The position numbers were made by a program, and so were the translations under genes. A stretch of 64,000 bases of DNA, from assembly GCF_000961885.1 (NCBI RefSeq), contig NZ_JZKH01000003.1, positions 129,234 to 193,233 of the forward strand, written 5' to 3'. The notes under the pieces are model-generated. The model saw nothing but the letters and a program-made list of their open reading frames with translations. It was not told where the DNA came from and did no database searches. This DNA is from Streptomyces rubellomurinus (GTDB taxonomy: Bacteria > Actinomycetota > Actinomycetes > Streptomycetales > Streptomycetaceae). Below are positions 1-8,609 of this stretch, one piece after another (position 1 is the stretch's first letter; each line of letters starts with the position of its first letter).

Positions 1-42
1 GAACGCGACGACTCCCTCAAGCCCGGGTACGAAATCGGACAT
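1..42 (-). CDS. Citrate synthase family protein, N-terminal fragment
   Basis: Only the first 14 codons lie in the window, reading MSDFVPGLEGVVAF on the minus strand, with the rest running off the left edge. This opening matches the N-terminus of actinobacterial type-2 citrate synthases. A GAAGGAG ribosome site lies 7 bases upstream of the ATG (minus-strand positions 56 to 50). The gene is divergent from pdxH, an arrangement known in Streptomyces. Citrate synthase condenses acetyl-CoA and oxaloacetate in the TCA cycle. The call rests on a short stretch plus synteny. Confidence 0.7.
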   Translation of the reverse strand, partial: MSDFVPGLEGVVAF

Positions 43-397
43 GCGACGGCTCCTTCAGTTCTGCGATCGGCGCTCCGCCGTGGTGGGGCGGCGCGCCAGT
101 GACCGAATGGTGGTTGGCACTCGGTGCCAGAGTGACAGGCACGGGGTGCATTGCGCCATACACCACAGCGGTGATGTTGCCCGGCGGACCGCTTGACTTT
201 CCCGTCAGGCTCCGCCGAACGGCCGCAGGGCGCGCGGGTCGGGGCCGAGGCCCCGGGACGGAATGCCTCGGTACCGGACAATTCCCCGCACGACGGGCGG
301 CCAAGCGGTGGCGAGCCACCTTATCCCCGACCGTGGTTCGCCAGTCGGTCGCGGCATGGAGCGGCGTCGGTTGCTTGTCGTACGGGATGATGTTGGC
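43..397. other. Divergent intergenic region citrate synthase / pdxH
   Basis: About 355 bases separate the two divergent starts. The region must hold both promoters, but no convincing -35/-10 pair was recognised. It contains a 6-bp-arm inverted repeat at 115-129. No protein-coding pattern with plausible composition was seen. Confidence 0.5.
115..129. promoter_or_regulatory. Inverted repeat, possible operator
   Basis: TGGCAC, a 3-base TCG loop, then GTGCCA, giving perfect 6-bp arms. It lies in the divergent citrate synthase/pdxH region about 75 bases upstream of the citrate synthase start. It superficially resembles a CIRCE element (TTGGCACTC then GAGTG), but the spacer is 7 rather than 9 bases. 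Function unknown. Confidence 0.3.
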
Positions 398-1132
398 GTG
401 CAGACCCCGGAACGCGCCCAGTCGACGCCCCTGAGCCCCGCCCCCCGGACCCCGGCCGTCACGGCCGAGGAGGCCCGACCCGGGCCGGACCTCACCGTGA
501 TGCGCAAGCACTACACCCACGAGGGCCTCGGCGAGGACCAGCTGGCACCCGACCCGATCGCCCAGTTCACCCGCTGGTTCCACGAGGCGGACGACTCCGG
601 CGTGGTCGAGCCCAACGCCATGGTGCTCTCCACCGCCGACGCCGAGGGCCGGCCCAGCGCCCGTACCGTCCTGCTCAAGGGCTTCGACGCGCGCGGCTTC
701 GTCTTCTACACCAACTACGGCTCCCAGAAGGGCGCCGAACTCGCCGCCAACCCGCACGCCGCCCTGCTGTTCCCCTGGATCGCCCTGGCCCGCCAGGTCA
801 TCGTCCAGGGCCGGGTCGAGAAGGTCGGCCGCGACGAGACCGCCGCCTACTTCCGCACCCGCCCGCACGGCTCCCAGCTCGGCGCCTGGGCCAGCGAGCA
901 GTCCAGCCCCGTCGACGACCGCGAGGTCCTGGAACAGCGCTACGCCGACCTCGAACGCCGCTACCCCGAGGGCGAGGGCGTACCCGTCCCGCCGTTCTGG
1001 GGCGGCTACCGCGTCATCCCGGAGAGCATCGAGTTCTGGCAGGGCCGCGCCAACCGGCTGCACGACCGGCTCCGCTACCTCGCCGACCCGGCCGCCCCGA
1101 CCGGCTGGCGGGTGGAGCGCCTCTGCCCGTAG
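398..1132 (+). CDS. pdxH: Pyridoxamine 5'-phosphate oxidase
   Basis: FMN-dependent enzyme that oxidises pyridoxamine or pyridoxine 5'-phosphate to pyridoxal 5'-phosphate in the cytoplasm. The family pattern is complete: [10 protein letters not shown] opening, the [12 protein letters not shown]-binding segment, [10 protein letters not shown], then [12 protein letters not shown], and the C-terminal [11 protein letters not shown] substrate-binding segment ending WRVERLCP. The start is uncertain. GTG at 398 gives 244 residues with a 34-residue Pro/Thr-rich lead, while GTG 497 or ATG 500 begins directly at the conserved MRKHY. None has a strong ribosome site. It lies divergent from citrate synthase, and the Fxs island starts just downstream. 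Confidence 0.93.
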   Translation: MQTPERAQSTPLSPAPRTPAVTAEEARPGPDLTVMRKHYTHEGLGEDQLAPDPIAQFTRWFHEADDSGVVEPNAMVLSTADAEGRPSARTVLLKGFDARGFVFYTNYGSQKGAELAANPHAALLFPWIALARQVIVQGRVEKVGRDETAAYFRTRPHGSQLGAWASEQSSPVDDREVLEQRYADLERRYPEGEGVPVPPFWGGYRVIPESIEFWQGRANRLHDRLRYLADPAAPTGWRVERLCP

Positions 1133-1220
1133 CGCGGCGGGGCGGGGCGGGGGACGGGTGGCGCGCTGTGGCGTGCTCTGGCGTCGGCTGGCGAGGCTCG
1201 GGGGCCGTGACCGCGCCGAA

Positions 1221-1258
1221 CTGATGGTCCGTCACGGACGACCTCCGGCGTGTAGGAT
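1221..1258 (+). promoter_or_regulatory. Putative promoter/operator of Fxs locus A
   Basis: Contains the imperfect palindrome TGATGG-T-CCGTCA (1222-1234) followed by CGG and, 18 bases after CCGTCA, a TAGGAT box (1253-1258) that fits the actinomycete vegetative -10 pattern. A nearly identical element occurs at 8413-8451 before the HExxH gene of the same locus. This placement gives a leader of roughly 45-50 bases before the precursor ATG at 1313. No TTGACA-like -35 is present, so an activator or alternative sigma factor is possible. Confidence 0.5.
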
Positions 1259-1312
1259 GCTGCCCGTTCCGGCAGGCAGCCCGCGGCGCCGGCGCGATCG
1301 AGTGAGGGACTG

Positions 1313-1504
1313 ATGGGCGTCACCGATGCGGACACCGCCGCTGGACTCGGCTCTGACCTGGTCGACGTCGCCGCCCTGTCGCTCGACGAACTCGACGCCC
1401 TCCCCGATACCGTCCTCGGCGACCTGCTGCGCCGAGTGGTCGCGGACGCCCTGACCCCCGGCGCCGAGCCGCTCGCCGCCTTCCAGTCGGCGCTCGATCT
1501 CTAG
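1313..1504 (+). CDS. fxsA: FxsA-type cyclophane RiPP precursor, variant C-terminus (locus A)
   Basis: 63-residue acidic peptide, rich in Leu, Asp and Ala, ending PLAAFQSALDL. The family (FXSXX-COOH peptides) normally ends exactly at F-x-S-x-x. Here F-Q-S is followed by four residues (ALDL), so the motif sits two residues further from the carboxyl end. The middle (LSLDELDALPDTVLGDLLRRVVADAL) resembles the leader helix of the second precursor at 10002. A GAGGG ribosome site precedes the ATG. It is followed on the same strand by FxsC, FxsT and FxsB. In the known chemistry FxsB joins the Phe ring to the beta carbon of the third residue (Ser). Whether that happens in this variant is inference. Confidence 0.75.
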   Translation: MGVTDADTAAGLGSDLVDVAALSLDELDALPDTVLGDLLRRVVADALTPGAEPLAAFQSALDL

Positions 1505-1691
1505 TTCCCCCCCGCGGCGCGCTTCGATGCGCCGGGTGCGCTCCCGAGCGCGGGCGTGCGCCTGACCCCCGGTTAAACCCCCCTGTGGCGGGTGAATCCG
1601 CCAACTTCCCAGTAAAGCTGGTGGAGTTCACGACATGCTGGGTATGAGACCAGCGCCGTCGCGGCATGTCGGGTTCGGGGGGAAACGGGTG

Positions 1692-3155
1692 ATGGAGCGG
1701 GATCAGCGGCAAGCGCAGGACGCGGGGGACCAGCCGGACCAGCGGCCGTACTTCTTCTTCAGCTACGCGCGTCGGGACTACGTGGCGGAGGACGCCTTCG
1801 TCGACCAGTTCTTCAACGACCTGCGCGACGAACTCGGCCGGATGCAGCCGGGCGCGCGTGCCGACGAACTCGCCTACCGGGACACCGAACGGCTGCGGGT
1901 CGGCGACGACTGGGCCCAGCAGCTCGCCCGGATGCTCGGCCGCTGCCGCGCCCTGGTCGCGCTCTACTCGCCCGCCTACTTCGCCAGCGACTACTGCGGC
2001 AAGGAGTGGACGGCGTTCCGCGGACGCGTCCGGCGCCACCACGAGCAGCACGGCGAACACGTCGCGGCCCTGATCCCGGTGCTCTGGGAGCCCGTCGCCC
2101 CGGGCGAGCTGCACGAGGAGGTCACCAAGATCCAGTGGGCCCAGCCGGACATGGGCGAGGCCTACGCCCGGTACGGGCTGCGCGCGCTGCTGCGCACCGA
2201 CCCCGGCGGCGAGGCCTACCGGAAGATCGTCCGGGTGGTCGCCGGGCGGGTGAAGGTCGCCGCCGACCGCCGGCTCGCCGACCTGCAGGAGTTCGACCTC
2301 GGCGCGGTGCGCGGCTACTTCCCGCCGCCCCAGCCGCCGACCGTGTCGACGCCGGAGCCGTCCTCCAGCCCCGGCATGGTGCGGCTGTTCATCGCCGCCG
2401 GCCGGGCCGCCGAGGCCGCCGCCGCGGGCGGCGCCCACTACGGCGCCAAGCCCTGGGACTGGGCGCCCTACCACCCGCCGACCCGGCCCTCGCTGGCGGC
2501 GCGCGCCCAGCAGGTGATCACCGCCGCCGGGCACACCACCACACTGGAGGAGATCGACGCCGGCCTCGGCGAGAAGCTGGACCAGGCCCGCGAGGACAGC
2601 CAGGTCAGCGTCCTGCTGGTCGACCCGTGGGTGGCCGGCAGCGAGCGCTACCGGGCCGCCCTGCGCGAGTACGACGACCAGAACCACCCGGTCACCGGAG
2701 TGCTGCTGCCCAGCGGCGACCAGGACCCGGCGGACGGGCCGACCCGCGAGGCGCTGTGGACCGGCGTGCGCGGGGTGTTCCGCCGCAACTGGCTGCGCCG
2801 CTTCGACCCCGACCCACTGTTCCGGGTCAAGGTCGGGCGGGACAGCTTCGACCGCGACCTCGACATCGTGGTGACGGTCGCCCAGAACAAGCTGATGGAC
2901 GACAACTTCGACTGGGGCGAAGGCGGCGCCGTCTTCGGCGTAGGCCCCGGCGACGGCCCGCAGATGCCCGGCCTGGCCATCCCGCCCAGACCCGCCCCCG
3001 CCCCGCCCGGTCTGCCCGGTCTATCCGATCTGTCCGGCCTTCCCGGCCTTCCCGGCCGACGCACCCTGGACCTGCCGTACGACCTCCCCGGGCAGCGCCG
3101 GGCCGACCAGGACCGCAACGCCCCCTCGAACGGAGACGAGAGCGATGACCACTGA
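1692..3155 (+). CDS. fxsC: TIR-like protein FxsC (locus A)
   Basis: 487 residues. A TIR domain fills about residues 17-170, opening with PYFFFSYARRDY and containing LYSPAYFASDYCGKEW. Glu105 of that segment aligns with the catalytic Glu of NAD-cleaving TIR domains. A second domain typical of FxsC follows at about 230-430, and the tail is rich in Pro, Gly and Leu repeats. The start was set at ATG 1692 because GGGGGGA lies 8 bases upstream; ATG 1635 and GTG 1689 are alternatives. The gene overlaps fxsT by 11 bases, which implies translational coupling. FxsC is named from its association with FXSXX-COOH peptides; its biochemical role is not established. TIR-dependent NAD hydrolysis or signalling is inference. 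Confidence 0.85.
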   Translation: MERDQRQAQDAGDQPDQRPYFFFSYARRDYVAEDAFVDQFFNDLRDELGRMQPGARADELAYRDTERLRVGDDWAQQLARMLGRCRALVALYSPAYFASDYCGKEWTAFRGRVRRHHEQHGEHVAALIPVLWEPVAPGELHEEVTKIQWAQPDMGEAYARYGLRALLRTDPGGEAYRKIVRVVAGRVKVAADRRLADLQEFDLGAVRGYFPPPQPPTVSTPEPSSSPGMVRLFIAAGRAAEAAAAGGAHYGAKPWDWAPYHPPTRPSLAARAQQVITAAGHTTTLEEIDAGLGEKLDQAREDSQVSVLLVDPWVAGSERYRAALREYDDQNHPVTGVLLPSGDQDPADGPTREALWTGVRGVFRRNWLRRFDPDPLFRVKVGRDSFDRDLDIVVTVAQNKLMDDNFDWGEGGAVFGVGPGDGPQMPGLAIPPRPAPAPPGLPGLSDLSGLPGLPGRRTLDLPYDLPGQRRADQDRNAPSNGDESDDH

Positions 3156-6100
3156 GCCCGACGCACGGCCCGAGCGCGGCGGACCGGGTTCGGTCGTCAC
3201 GTTCTACTCCTTCAAGGGCGGCACCGGCCGCACGATGGCCCTCGCCAACGTGGGCTGGATCCTCGCCAGCCGCGGCCTGCGCGTCCTGGTGGTCGACTGG
3301 GACCTGGAGGCGCCCGGCCTGCACCGCTACTACCACCCGCTGCTCGTCGACCCCGAACTCCACTCCACGGACGGCCTGATCGACCTGCTGCGCTCCTACG
3401 TCAAACAGGCGCTGCCCACCGCCGCCGGCCCCACCGGCCTCGGCCCCGCCGAGTGGCTCGACGCGCCCGGCCGGCTGGACGGCTACATCTGCGGCCTCGC
3501 CCTCGACCTGCCGCCCGGCGGCCGGCTCGACTTCCTGCCCGCGGGCCGCCAGAACGGTGCCTACGGCGCCGCCGTCACCAGCTTCAACTGGCGCAGCTTC
3601 TACCACGGCCGGGACATCCGGGGCGGCGAGTTCCTGCGCGAGCTGCGCGAACGCTGGGCCCGGAACTACGACTTCGTGCTGATCGACAGCCGCACCGGGG
3701 TCAGCGACACCTCCGGCATCTGCACCGTGCTGATGCCCGACACCGTCGTCGACTGCTTCACCTTCAGCGCCCAGAACATCCGCGGCGGCGTCGACGCCGC
3801 CCGCGCCATCGCCGAGGCCGAGGAGCGGGCGATCCGCGTCCTGCCGGTGCCGATGCGGGTCGAGGACGCCGAGCAGGAACGGCTGGAGGCCGGCCGCGAC
3901 TTCGCCCGCGAGGCCTTCGCCCCCTACCTTGGCCGCTGGCTGCCCGGTGACCGCCGGGCCGGCTACTGGGCCGACGTCGAGGTGCCGTACAAGCCGTTCT
4001 ACGCCTACGAGGAGGTGCCCGCCACCGTCGCCGACCGGCCGCAGGAGGCCCGCAGCCTGCTCAACGCCTTCGAACGGCTGGCCGGGTGGATCACCGACGG
4101 GCGGGTGCGCACGCTGCGCCCGCTCGGCGCCGAGACCCGCCGCCGGCTCTACGCCGCGTACCTGCGCTCCGCCCGCGCCGTCCCCCGGCAGGTGTTCGTC
4201 AGCTACGCGCCGGAGAACCGGATGTGGGCCGAATGGGCGGCCGCCACGCTCACCCGGTTCGGCTACCAGACCTCGCTGCACAACGCCGCCGACCCGTACA
4301 CCGGCGCCCGGCCGCCGGAGGTCGCCGGGCCGCTCGACGGGCAGGGCCGGGTGCTCGCCCTGCTCTCGTCCGAGTACACCGCGCTGCCCCGTGCCGCCGA
4401 GGTCTGGCAACTCCTCCAGGGGGGCGAACTGCCCTCCGGCGCACCGATGTTGGTCGCCCTGCGGCTGCAGGACTCGGACGAGCCGACGCCCCGGCCGTTC
4501 GCCGGGCACGTCGTGCCCGACCTGGTGCGCTCCTCCGCCGTGCACGCCGAGGCGCAGCTCTACCACGAGTTCGGCCAGGCGCCCGGCACCAGCCGGCAGT
4601 CGGACGGCGACAGCGGCGAGTTCGCCGCCCCGGCGCGCTTCCCCGGCACCGCCCCGCAGGTGCTGGAGGTGCGCTCGCGCAACGCCTCCTTCATCGGCCG
4701 CGGCAAACTGCTCGAACTGCTCCGCAACCGCTTCACCGGCGGGCCCGCCGCCGTCCGCAGCCAGGTGCTGTACGGCCTCGGCGGCGCCGGCAAGTCGGAG
4801 ATCGCCGGCGAGTACGCGCACCGCTTCAAGGCCGCCTACGACGTGGTCTGGTGGGTGCCCGCCGAGGACCCGGCGAACATCCCCGCCGAACTCGCCAAGC
4901 TCGCCCCCAAGCTCGGCGTGCCGGGCAGCGACGACGTCGCGCACACCGCCGCCGCGGTGCTCGACGCGCTGCGCCGCGGCCAGCCGCACGGCCGCTGGCT
5001 GCTGGTCTTCGACAACGCCAGCACCCCCGAGGAACTGGCCCCCTGGCTGCCCTCCGGCGCGGCCGGCGGCCACGTGCTGATCACCTCCCGCAACCAGGGC
5101 TGGTCCAAGCACGCGGGCCTGGTCGAGGTGGACGTCTTCCTGCGCGAGGAGAGCGTGCGGCTGCTGCGCCGCTTCAACACCGGCCTCAGCCAGGACGACG
5201 CCGAGCAGATCGCCGCCCGGCTCGGCGACCTGCCGCTGGCCGTCGGCCAGGCCGCCGTCTGGCTCCAGGAGACGCCGATGCGGATCGCCGACTACCTCGG
5301 CGAACTCGACCGCGCGCTCACCGAGATGCTCGAACGCACCGCGCTGCACGCCGCCGACTACCCGCACTCCGCCGCCGCGACGCTGCGCATCTCGGTCCAG
5401 GAACTGCGCCGGATGAACGAGCCGGCCGCCCAGATCCTGGAGATCTGCGCCTTCCTCGGGCCGGACGCCATCCCGATGCGGCTGCTCTACAGCCGGGCCG
5501 TCGTCCGCGCCCTGCGGCTGGCCCCGCGCGCCCCGCGCGACAAGCTCGCGATCGGCGAGCTGCTGCGCGCCATCAGCCGGTTCGGGCTCGCCCGCACCGA
5601 CCAGGGCAGCGAGACCATCACCGTCCACCGGCTCGTCCAGGCCGTGCTGCGCGACCAGGTCGGCGAGGAGCGGCAGGCCGAACTGCGCGAGGTCGTGCAC
5701 GCCGCGCTGGCCGCCGCCAACCCCGGCGACCCGGACGTGCCCGCCGACTGGGCCGAGTACGCCGAACTGCTGCCCCACCTGTGGCCGTCCGGGGCCGTCG
5801 ACAGCGCCGACGAGGACGTCCGGCAGTGGATCATCGACTCGGTCCGTTACCAGTGGAAGCGCAGCCTGCACGAGGCCGGCCGGGAACTCGCCGAGCGCAC
5901 CCTGCGGCACTGGCGCCAGGACGGCTACGGCGGGCCGGACTTCAACGTCGACGACGACGCCCAGACCCTGATGCTGCGCACCCAGCTCAGCAACATCCGC
6001 CGCTCCCAGGGCGCCCTCCAGGAGGCGTACGAGATGGACCGGGACATCCTGGAGCGCTTCACCGCCACCCTCGGCCCCGAGCACTCGCACACCCTCGCCG

Positions 6101-7158
6101 TCGCCAACAGCCTCGGCGCCGACCTGCGCTTCCTCGGCCGCTACGACGAGGCCCGCGCGCTCGACCGCCGGACCCTGGAAGCCGCCCGGCGCACCCTCGG
6201 CCCGGACCACCCGCGCACCCTGATGATCACCAACAACCTCGCGGTGTCCGACTACCTGGCCGGCGACCGGCGGGCCGCGCTGGAACGCCACCGCAGCAAC
6301 TACCTCCAGCAGCGCGACGCACTCGGCGCGCACAGCCTCTACGCGCTGTCCTCCGCCTCCAACTACGCCCGCGACCTGCGCGAGACCGGGCGGCTGCGGG
6401 AGGCCCTGGACCTGCTGGAGGAGACCGTCCGGACGTACCAGCAGACCATCGGCGACAACCACACCGACACCCTGCGCGCCCGCAAGAACCTCGCCGTCGC
6501 CCTGCGCCGGGACGGCCGCTACCACGAGGCCGTGGAGATCGACCAGGACATCTACCAGCGCTACCTGGACATCAACGGCCCGGAGCACCCGGACACCCTG
6601 GCCGCCGCGACCAACCTGGCCAGCGACTTCAACGCGCTCGGCGAGACCGCGCGGGCCATCCCGCTCGCCGAACGCGCCCTCGCCCGCTACCGCGACTACC
6701 TCGGCGAGGACCACCCGGTGACCCTGGCCGGCGCCAACAACCTCTCCGTCTACCTGCGGCTGGTCGGGCGGGTCGACGAGGCCCGGGAGCTGTCCGGCCG
6801 CACCCTGGCGCAGTTCCGCCGCGTCCTCGGTGAGCACCACCTGTACATCCCGATCGCGATGATGAACCACGCCAACGACCTCGCCCTGAGCGGGGAGACG
6901 GAGGCCGCGCTCGCCCTCGAACTGGAGGCCGCGCCGCTGATGGTCGAGGCGCTCGGCCGGGACCACTACGACTCCATCGGCATCAACTCCAACCTGGCGC
7001 TCTCGCTCGCCGCGGTCGGGCAGACCGAGCGGGCCGCCAAGCTGCGCAACGACTGCATCCGGCGGGCCCAGGTGACGCTCGGCGACGACCACCCGACCAC
7101 GAAGGCCGTGAAGGCCGGGACCAGGCTGGACTCGGACGTGGAGCCGCCGCACGTGTGA
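3145..7158 (+). CDS. fxsT: FxSxx-COOH system NB-ARC/TPR protein (locus A)
   Basis: 1337 residues with four modules. (1) A ParA/MinD-like ATPase at about 15-320 with deviant Walker A KGGTGRT (24-30) and VLVVDWDLEAPGL. The usual second lysine is Arg. (2) A degenerate TIR-like module from about 348 (VFVSYAPENRMWAEW). (3) An NB-ARC/STAND NTPase from about 515, with P-loop GLGGAGKS (544-551), Walker B LLVFDNA, a TSRNQ sensor and GDLPLAV. (4) Kinesin-light-chain-like TPR repeats of about 42 residues from about 960 to 1325, each with a GPEHxxTL-type turn. It overlaps fxsC by 11 bases and is followed 3 bases later by fxsB. The build resembles NLR-type immune switches; sensing the modified peptide is an inference. 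Confidence 0.88.
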   Translation: MTTEPDARPERGGPGSVVTFYSFKGGTGRTMALANVGWILASRGLRVLVVDWDLEAPGLHRYYHPLLVDPELHSTDGLIDLLRSYVKQALPTAAGPTGLGPAEWLDAPGRLDGYICGLALDLPPGGRLDFLPAGRQNGAYGAAVTSFNWRSFYHGRDIRGGEFLRELRERWARNYDFVLIDSRTGVSDTSGICTVLMPDTVVDCFTFSAQNIRGGVDAARAIAEAEERAIRVLPVPMRVEDAEQERLEAGRDFAREAFAPYLGRWLPGDRRAGYWADVEVPYKPFYAYEEVPATVADRPQEARSLLNAFERLAGWITDGRVRTLRPLGAETRRRLYAAYLRSARAVPRQVFVSYAPENRMWAEWAAATLTRFGYQTSLHNAADPYTGARPPEVAGPLDGQGRVLALLSSEYTALPRAAEVWQLLQGGELPSGAPMLVALRLQDSDEPTPRPFAGHVVPDLVRSSAVHAEAQLYHEFGQAPGTSRQSDGDSGEFAAPARFPGTAPQVLEVRSRNASFIGRGKLLELLRNRFTGGPAAVRSQVLYGLGGAGKSEIAGEYAHRFKAAYDVVWWVPAEDPANIPAELAKLAPKLGVPGSDDVAHTAAAVLDALRRGQPHGRWLLVFDNASTPEELAPWLPSGAAGGHVLITSRNQGWSKHAGLVEVDVFLREESVRLLRRFNTGLSQDDAEQIAARLGDLPLAVGQAAVWLQETPMRIADYLGELDRALTEMLERTALHAADYPHSAAATLRISVQELRRMNEPAAQILEICAFLGPDAIPMRLLYSRAVVRALRLAPRAPRDKLAIGELLRAISRFGLARTDQGSETITVHRLVQAVLRDQVGEERQAELREVVHAALAAANPGDPDVPADWAEYAELLPHLWPSGAVDSADEDVRQWIIDSVRYQWKRSLHEAGRELAERTLRHWRQDGYGGPDFNVDDDAQTLMLRTQLSNIRRSQGALQEAYEMDRDILERFTATLGPEHSHTLAVANSLGADLRFLGRYDEARALDRRTLEAARRTLGPDHPRTLMITNNLAVSDYLAGDRRAALERHRSNYLQQRDALGAHSLYALSSASNYARDLRETGRLREALDLLEETVRTYQQTIGDNHTDTLRARKNLAVALRRDGRYHEAVEIDQDIYQRYLDINGPEHPDTLAAATNLASDFNALGETARAIPLAERALARYRDYLGEDHPVTLAGANNLSVYLRLVGRVDEARELSGRTLAQFRRVLGEHHLYIPIAMMNHANDLALSGETEAALALELEAAPLMVEALGRDHYDSIGINSNLALSLAAVGQTERAAKLRNDCIRRAQVTLGDDHPTTKAVKAGTRLDSDVEPPHV

Positions 7159-7161
7159 CGC

Positions 7162-8391
7162 GTGATGACGGATGGTCAGCAGGGGCTCCCGGCCGGCACT
7201 AGGCTCGCGCGCATGGTGCCGTTCCGGCAGTTCCTGCTGAAGATCCACAGTCGGTGCAACCTGGCCTGCGACTACTGCTACGTGTACCAGGGTGCCGACC
7301 AGAGCTGGCGGCGGCGGCCGCGCCGGATGGAGCTGCCGACCGTCAGCCGCACCGCCCGCCGGATCGCCGAGCACGCCGCCGCGCACGGGCTCGACGAGGT
7401 GACCGTGGTCCTGCACGGCGGTGAGCCGCTGCTCGTCGGCGCCGCCCATCTCGACGCGCTGCTGCGGGAGTTGGCCGGAGCCGGGCCGCGAGTGCGGTTC
7501 AGCCTGCAGACCAACGGGCTGCGGCTGCTCGACGAACCGGCGCTGCTCGACGTGCTGCACCGGCACCGCGTCGCCGTGGGCGTGTCGATCGACGGCACCC
7601 GCGCCGACCACGACCGGCACCGGCTGCTGCCCTCCGGCGCCGGCAGCTGGGCCCGGACGGCCGAGGCCGTACGGCTGCTCGGCTCCGCCCCGCACCGGGA
7701 CCTGTTCGCCGGGCTGCTGTGCGTCGTCGACCTCGCCGCCGACCCGGTGGCCACCTACCAGGCGCTGGTGGACTTCGCCCCGCCCCGGATCGACCTGCTG
7801 CTGCCGCACGCCACCTGGGCCGCCCCGCCACCCGGCGTCCACCGGCGGACGGTGCCCGGCGCCCCGCCGTCCGGGGAGGAGCCGGCGCCGTACGGGGAGT
7901 GGCTGATCGCCGCCTTCGACCGCTGGTACGACGCGCCGCGCCGGGAGACCGGGGTGCGGCTGTTCGAGGAGCTGTCCGTGCTGCTGCTCGGCGGGCGGGC
8001 CGCCAGCGAGGCGGTCGGGCTCGCGCCCGTCGACCTGGTCGTGGTCGAGGCGGACGGCACGATCGAGCAGGTGGACAGCCTGAAGGTCGCCTACGAGGGG
8101 GCGGCCGGGACGGGGCTCGACGTCTGGCGGCACGACTTCGACGCGGCGGCCGCGCACCCGGCGTTCCGGGCCCGGCAGCACGGGCTCGCCGGGCTCGCGC
8201 CGGTGTGCGGCGACTGCCCGCTGGTCCGGGTGTGCGGCGGCGGGCTGTACGCGCACCGGTACGCGGGCGGTGGGGCCGGTGGGGGGTTCGGGCACCCGTC
8301 CGTGTACTGCGCGGACCTCGACCGGCTGATCCGGCACATCGCCGGACGGCTGCGGGCGGGAGTGGCGAAGGTGGCGCGGGCGCGGGTCTAG
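7162..8391 (+). CDS. fxsB: FxsB cyclophane-forming radical SAM/SPASM maturase (locus A)
   Basis: 409 residues from GTG 7162. The radical SAM cluster motif is CNLACDYC (Cys32, Cys36, Cys39). It is followed by LHGGEPLL and a C-terminal SPASM-type segment with CGDCPLVRVCGGG and a last Cys in HPSVYCADL. FxsB enzymes use a 5'-deoxyadenosyl radical to link an aromatic ring to a beta carbon in the precursor core (triceptide chemistry). This copy stops after SPASM; the HExxH domain that is fused in the locus B enzyme is encoded separately at 8610. ATG 7165 or ATG 7213 (MVPFRQFLLKIHSRC) are possible later starts, since the ribosome site is weak. It follows fxsT by 3 bases. Confidence 0.88.
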   Translation: MMTDGQQGLPAGTRLARMVPFRQFLLKIHSRCNLACDYCYVYQGADQSWRRRPRRMELPTVSRTARRIAEHAAAHGLDEVTVVLHGGEPLLVGAAHLDALLRELAGAGPRVRFSLQTNGLRLLDEPALLDVLHRHRVAVGVSIDGTRADHDRHRLLPSGAGSWARTAEAVRLLGSAPHRDLFAGLLCVVDLAADPVATYQALVDFAPPRIDLLLPHATWAAPPPGVHRRTVPGAPPSGEEPAPYGEWLIAAFDRWYDAPRRETGVRLFEELSVLLLGGRAASEAVGLAPVDLVVVEADGTIEQVDSLKVAYEGAAGTGLDVWRHDFDAAAAHPAFRARQHGLAGLAPVCGDCPLVRVCGGGLYAHRYAGGGAGGGFGHPSVYCADLDRLIRHIAGRLRAGVAKVARARV

Positions 8392-8412
8392 CGCGGCCGC
8401 CGGGACTGGGCG

Positions 8413-8451
8413 CTGATGGACCGTCACGGCAGGTGCGCCGCTCGGTAGGAT
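8413..8451 (+). promoter_or_regulatory. Second copy of the Fxs locus A promoter element
   Basis: CTGATGG-A-CCGTCACGG at 8413-8429 and a TAGGAT box at 8446-8451 repeat the element at 1221-1258, with 19 rather than 18 bases between CCGTCA and TAGGAT. It lies just downstream of fxsB and about 160 bases before the HExxH gene. This suggests that gene has its own, co-regulated promoter rather than depending on read-through. The remaining leader (8452-8609) shows nothing else recognisable. Confidence 0.5.
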
Positions 8452-8609
8452 GCGCGGCGCCCGAGGCCGTGGTCGGGGTGCCCGAGGGGGCCGCTCGCCC
8501 GTTCGGGTCATGTGCGGCACCGGATCGGCTGATCCGCGGCCGGGCGGGGAAACTGCGGGCGGGCGCGGCGGGTTGGCCGGAGCGGGCCGGAGCAGGAGGA
8601 GGACGACCG

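Noticed and set aside
114..134. CIRCE/HrcA-like element near citrate synthase
   Set aside because: TTGGCACTC is followed by GAGTG, but the spacer is 7 instead of 9 bases and the right half is incomplete; reported only as an inverted repeat.
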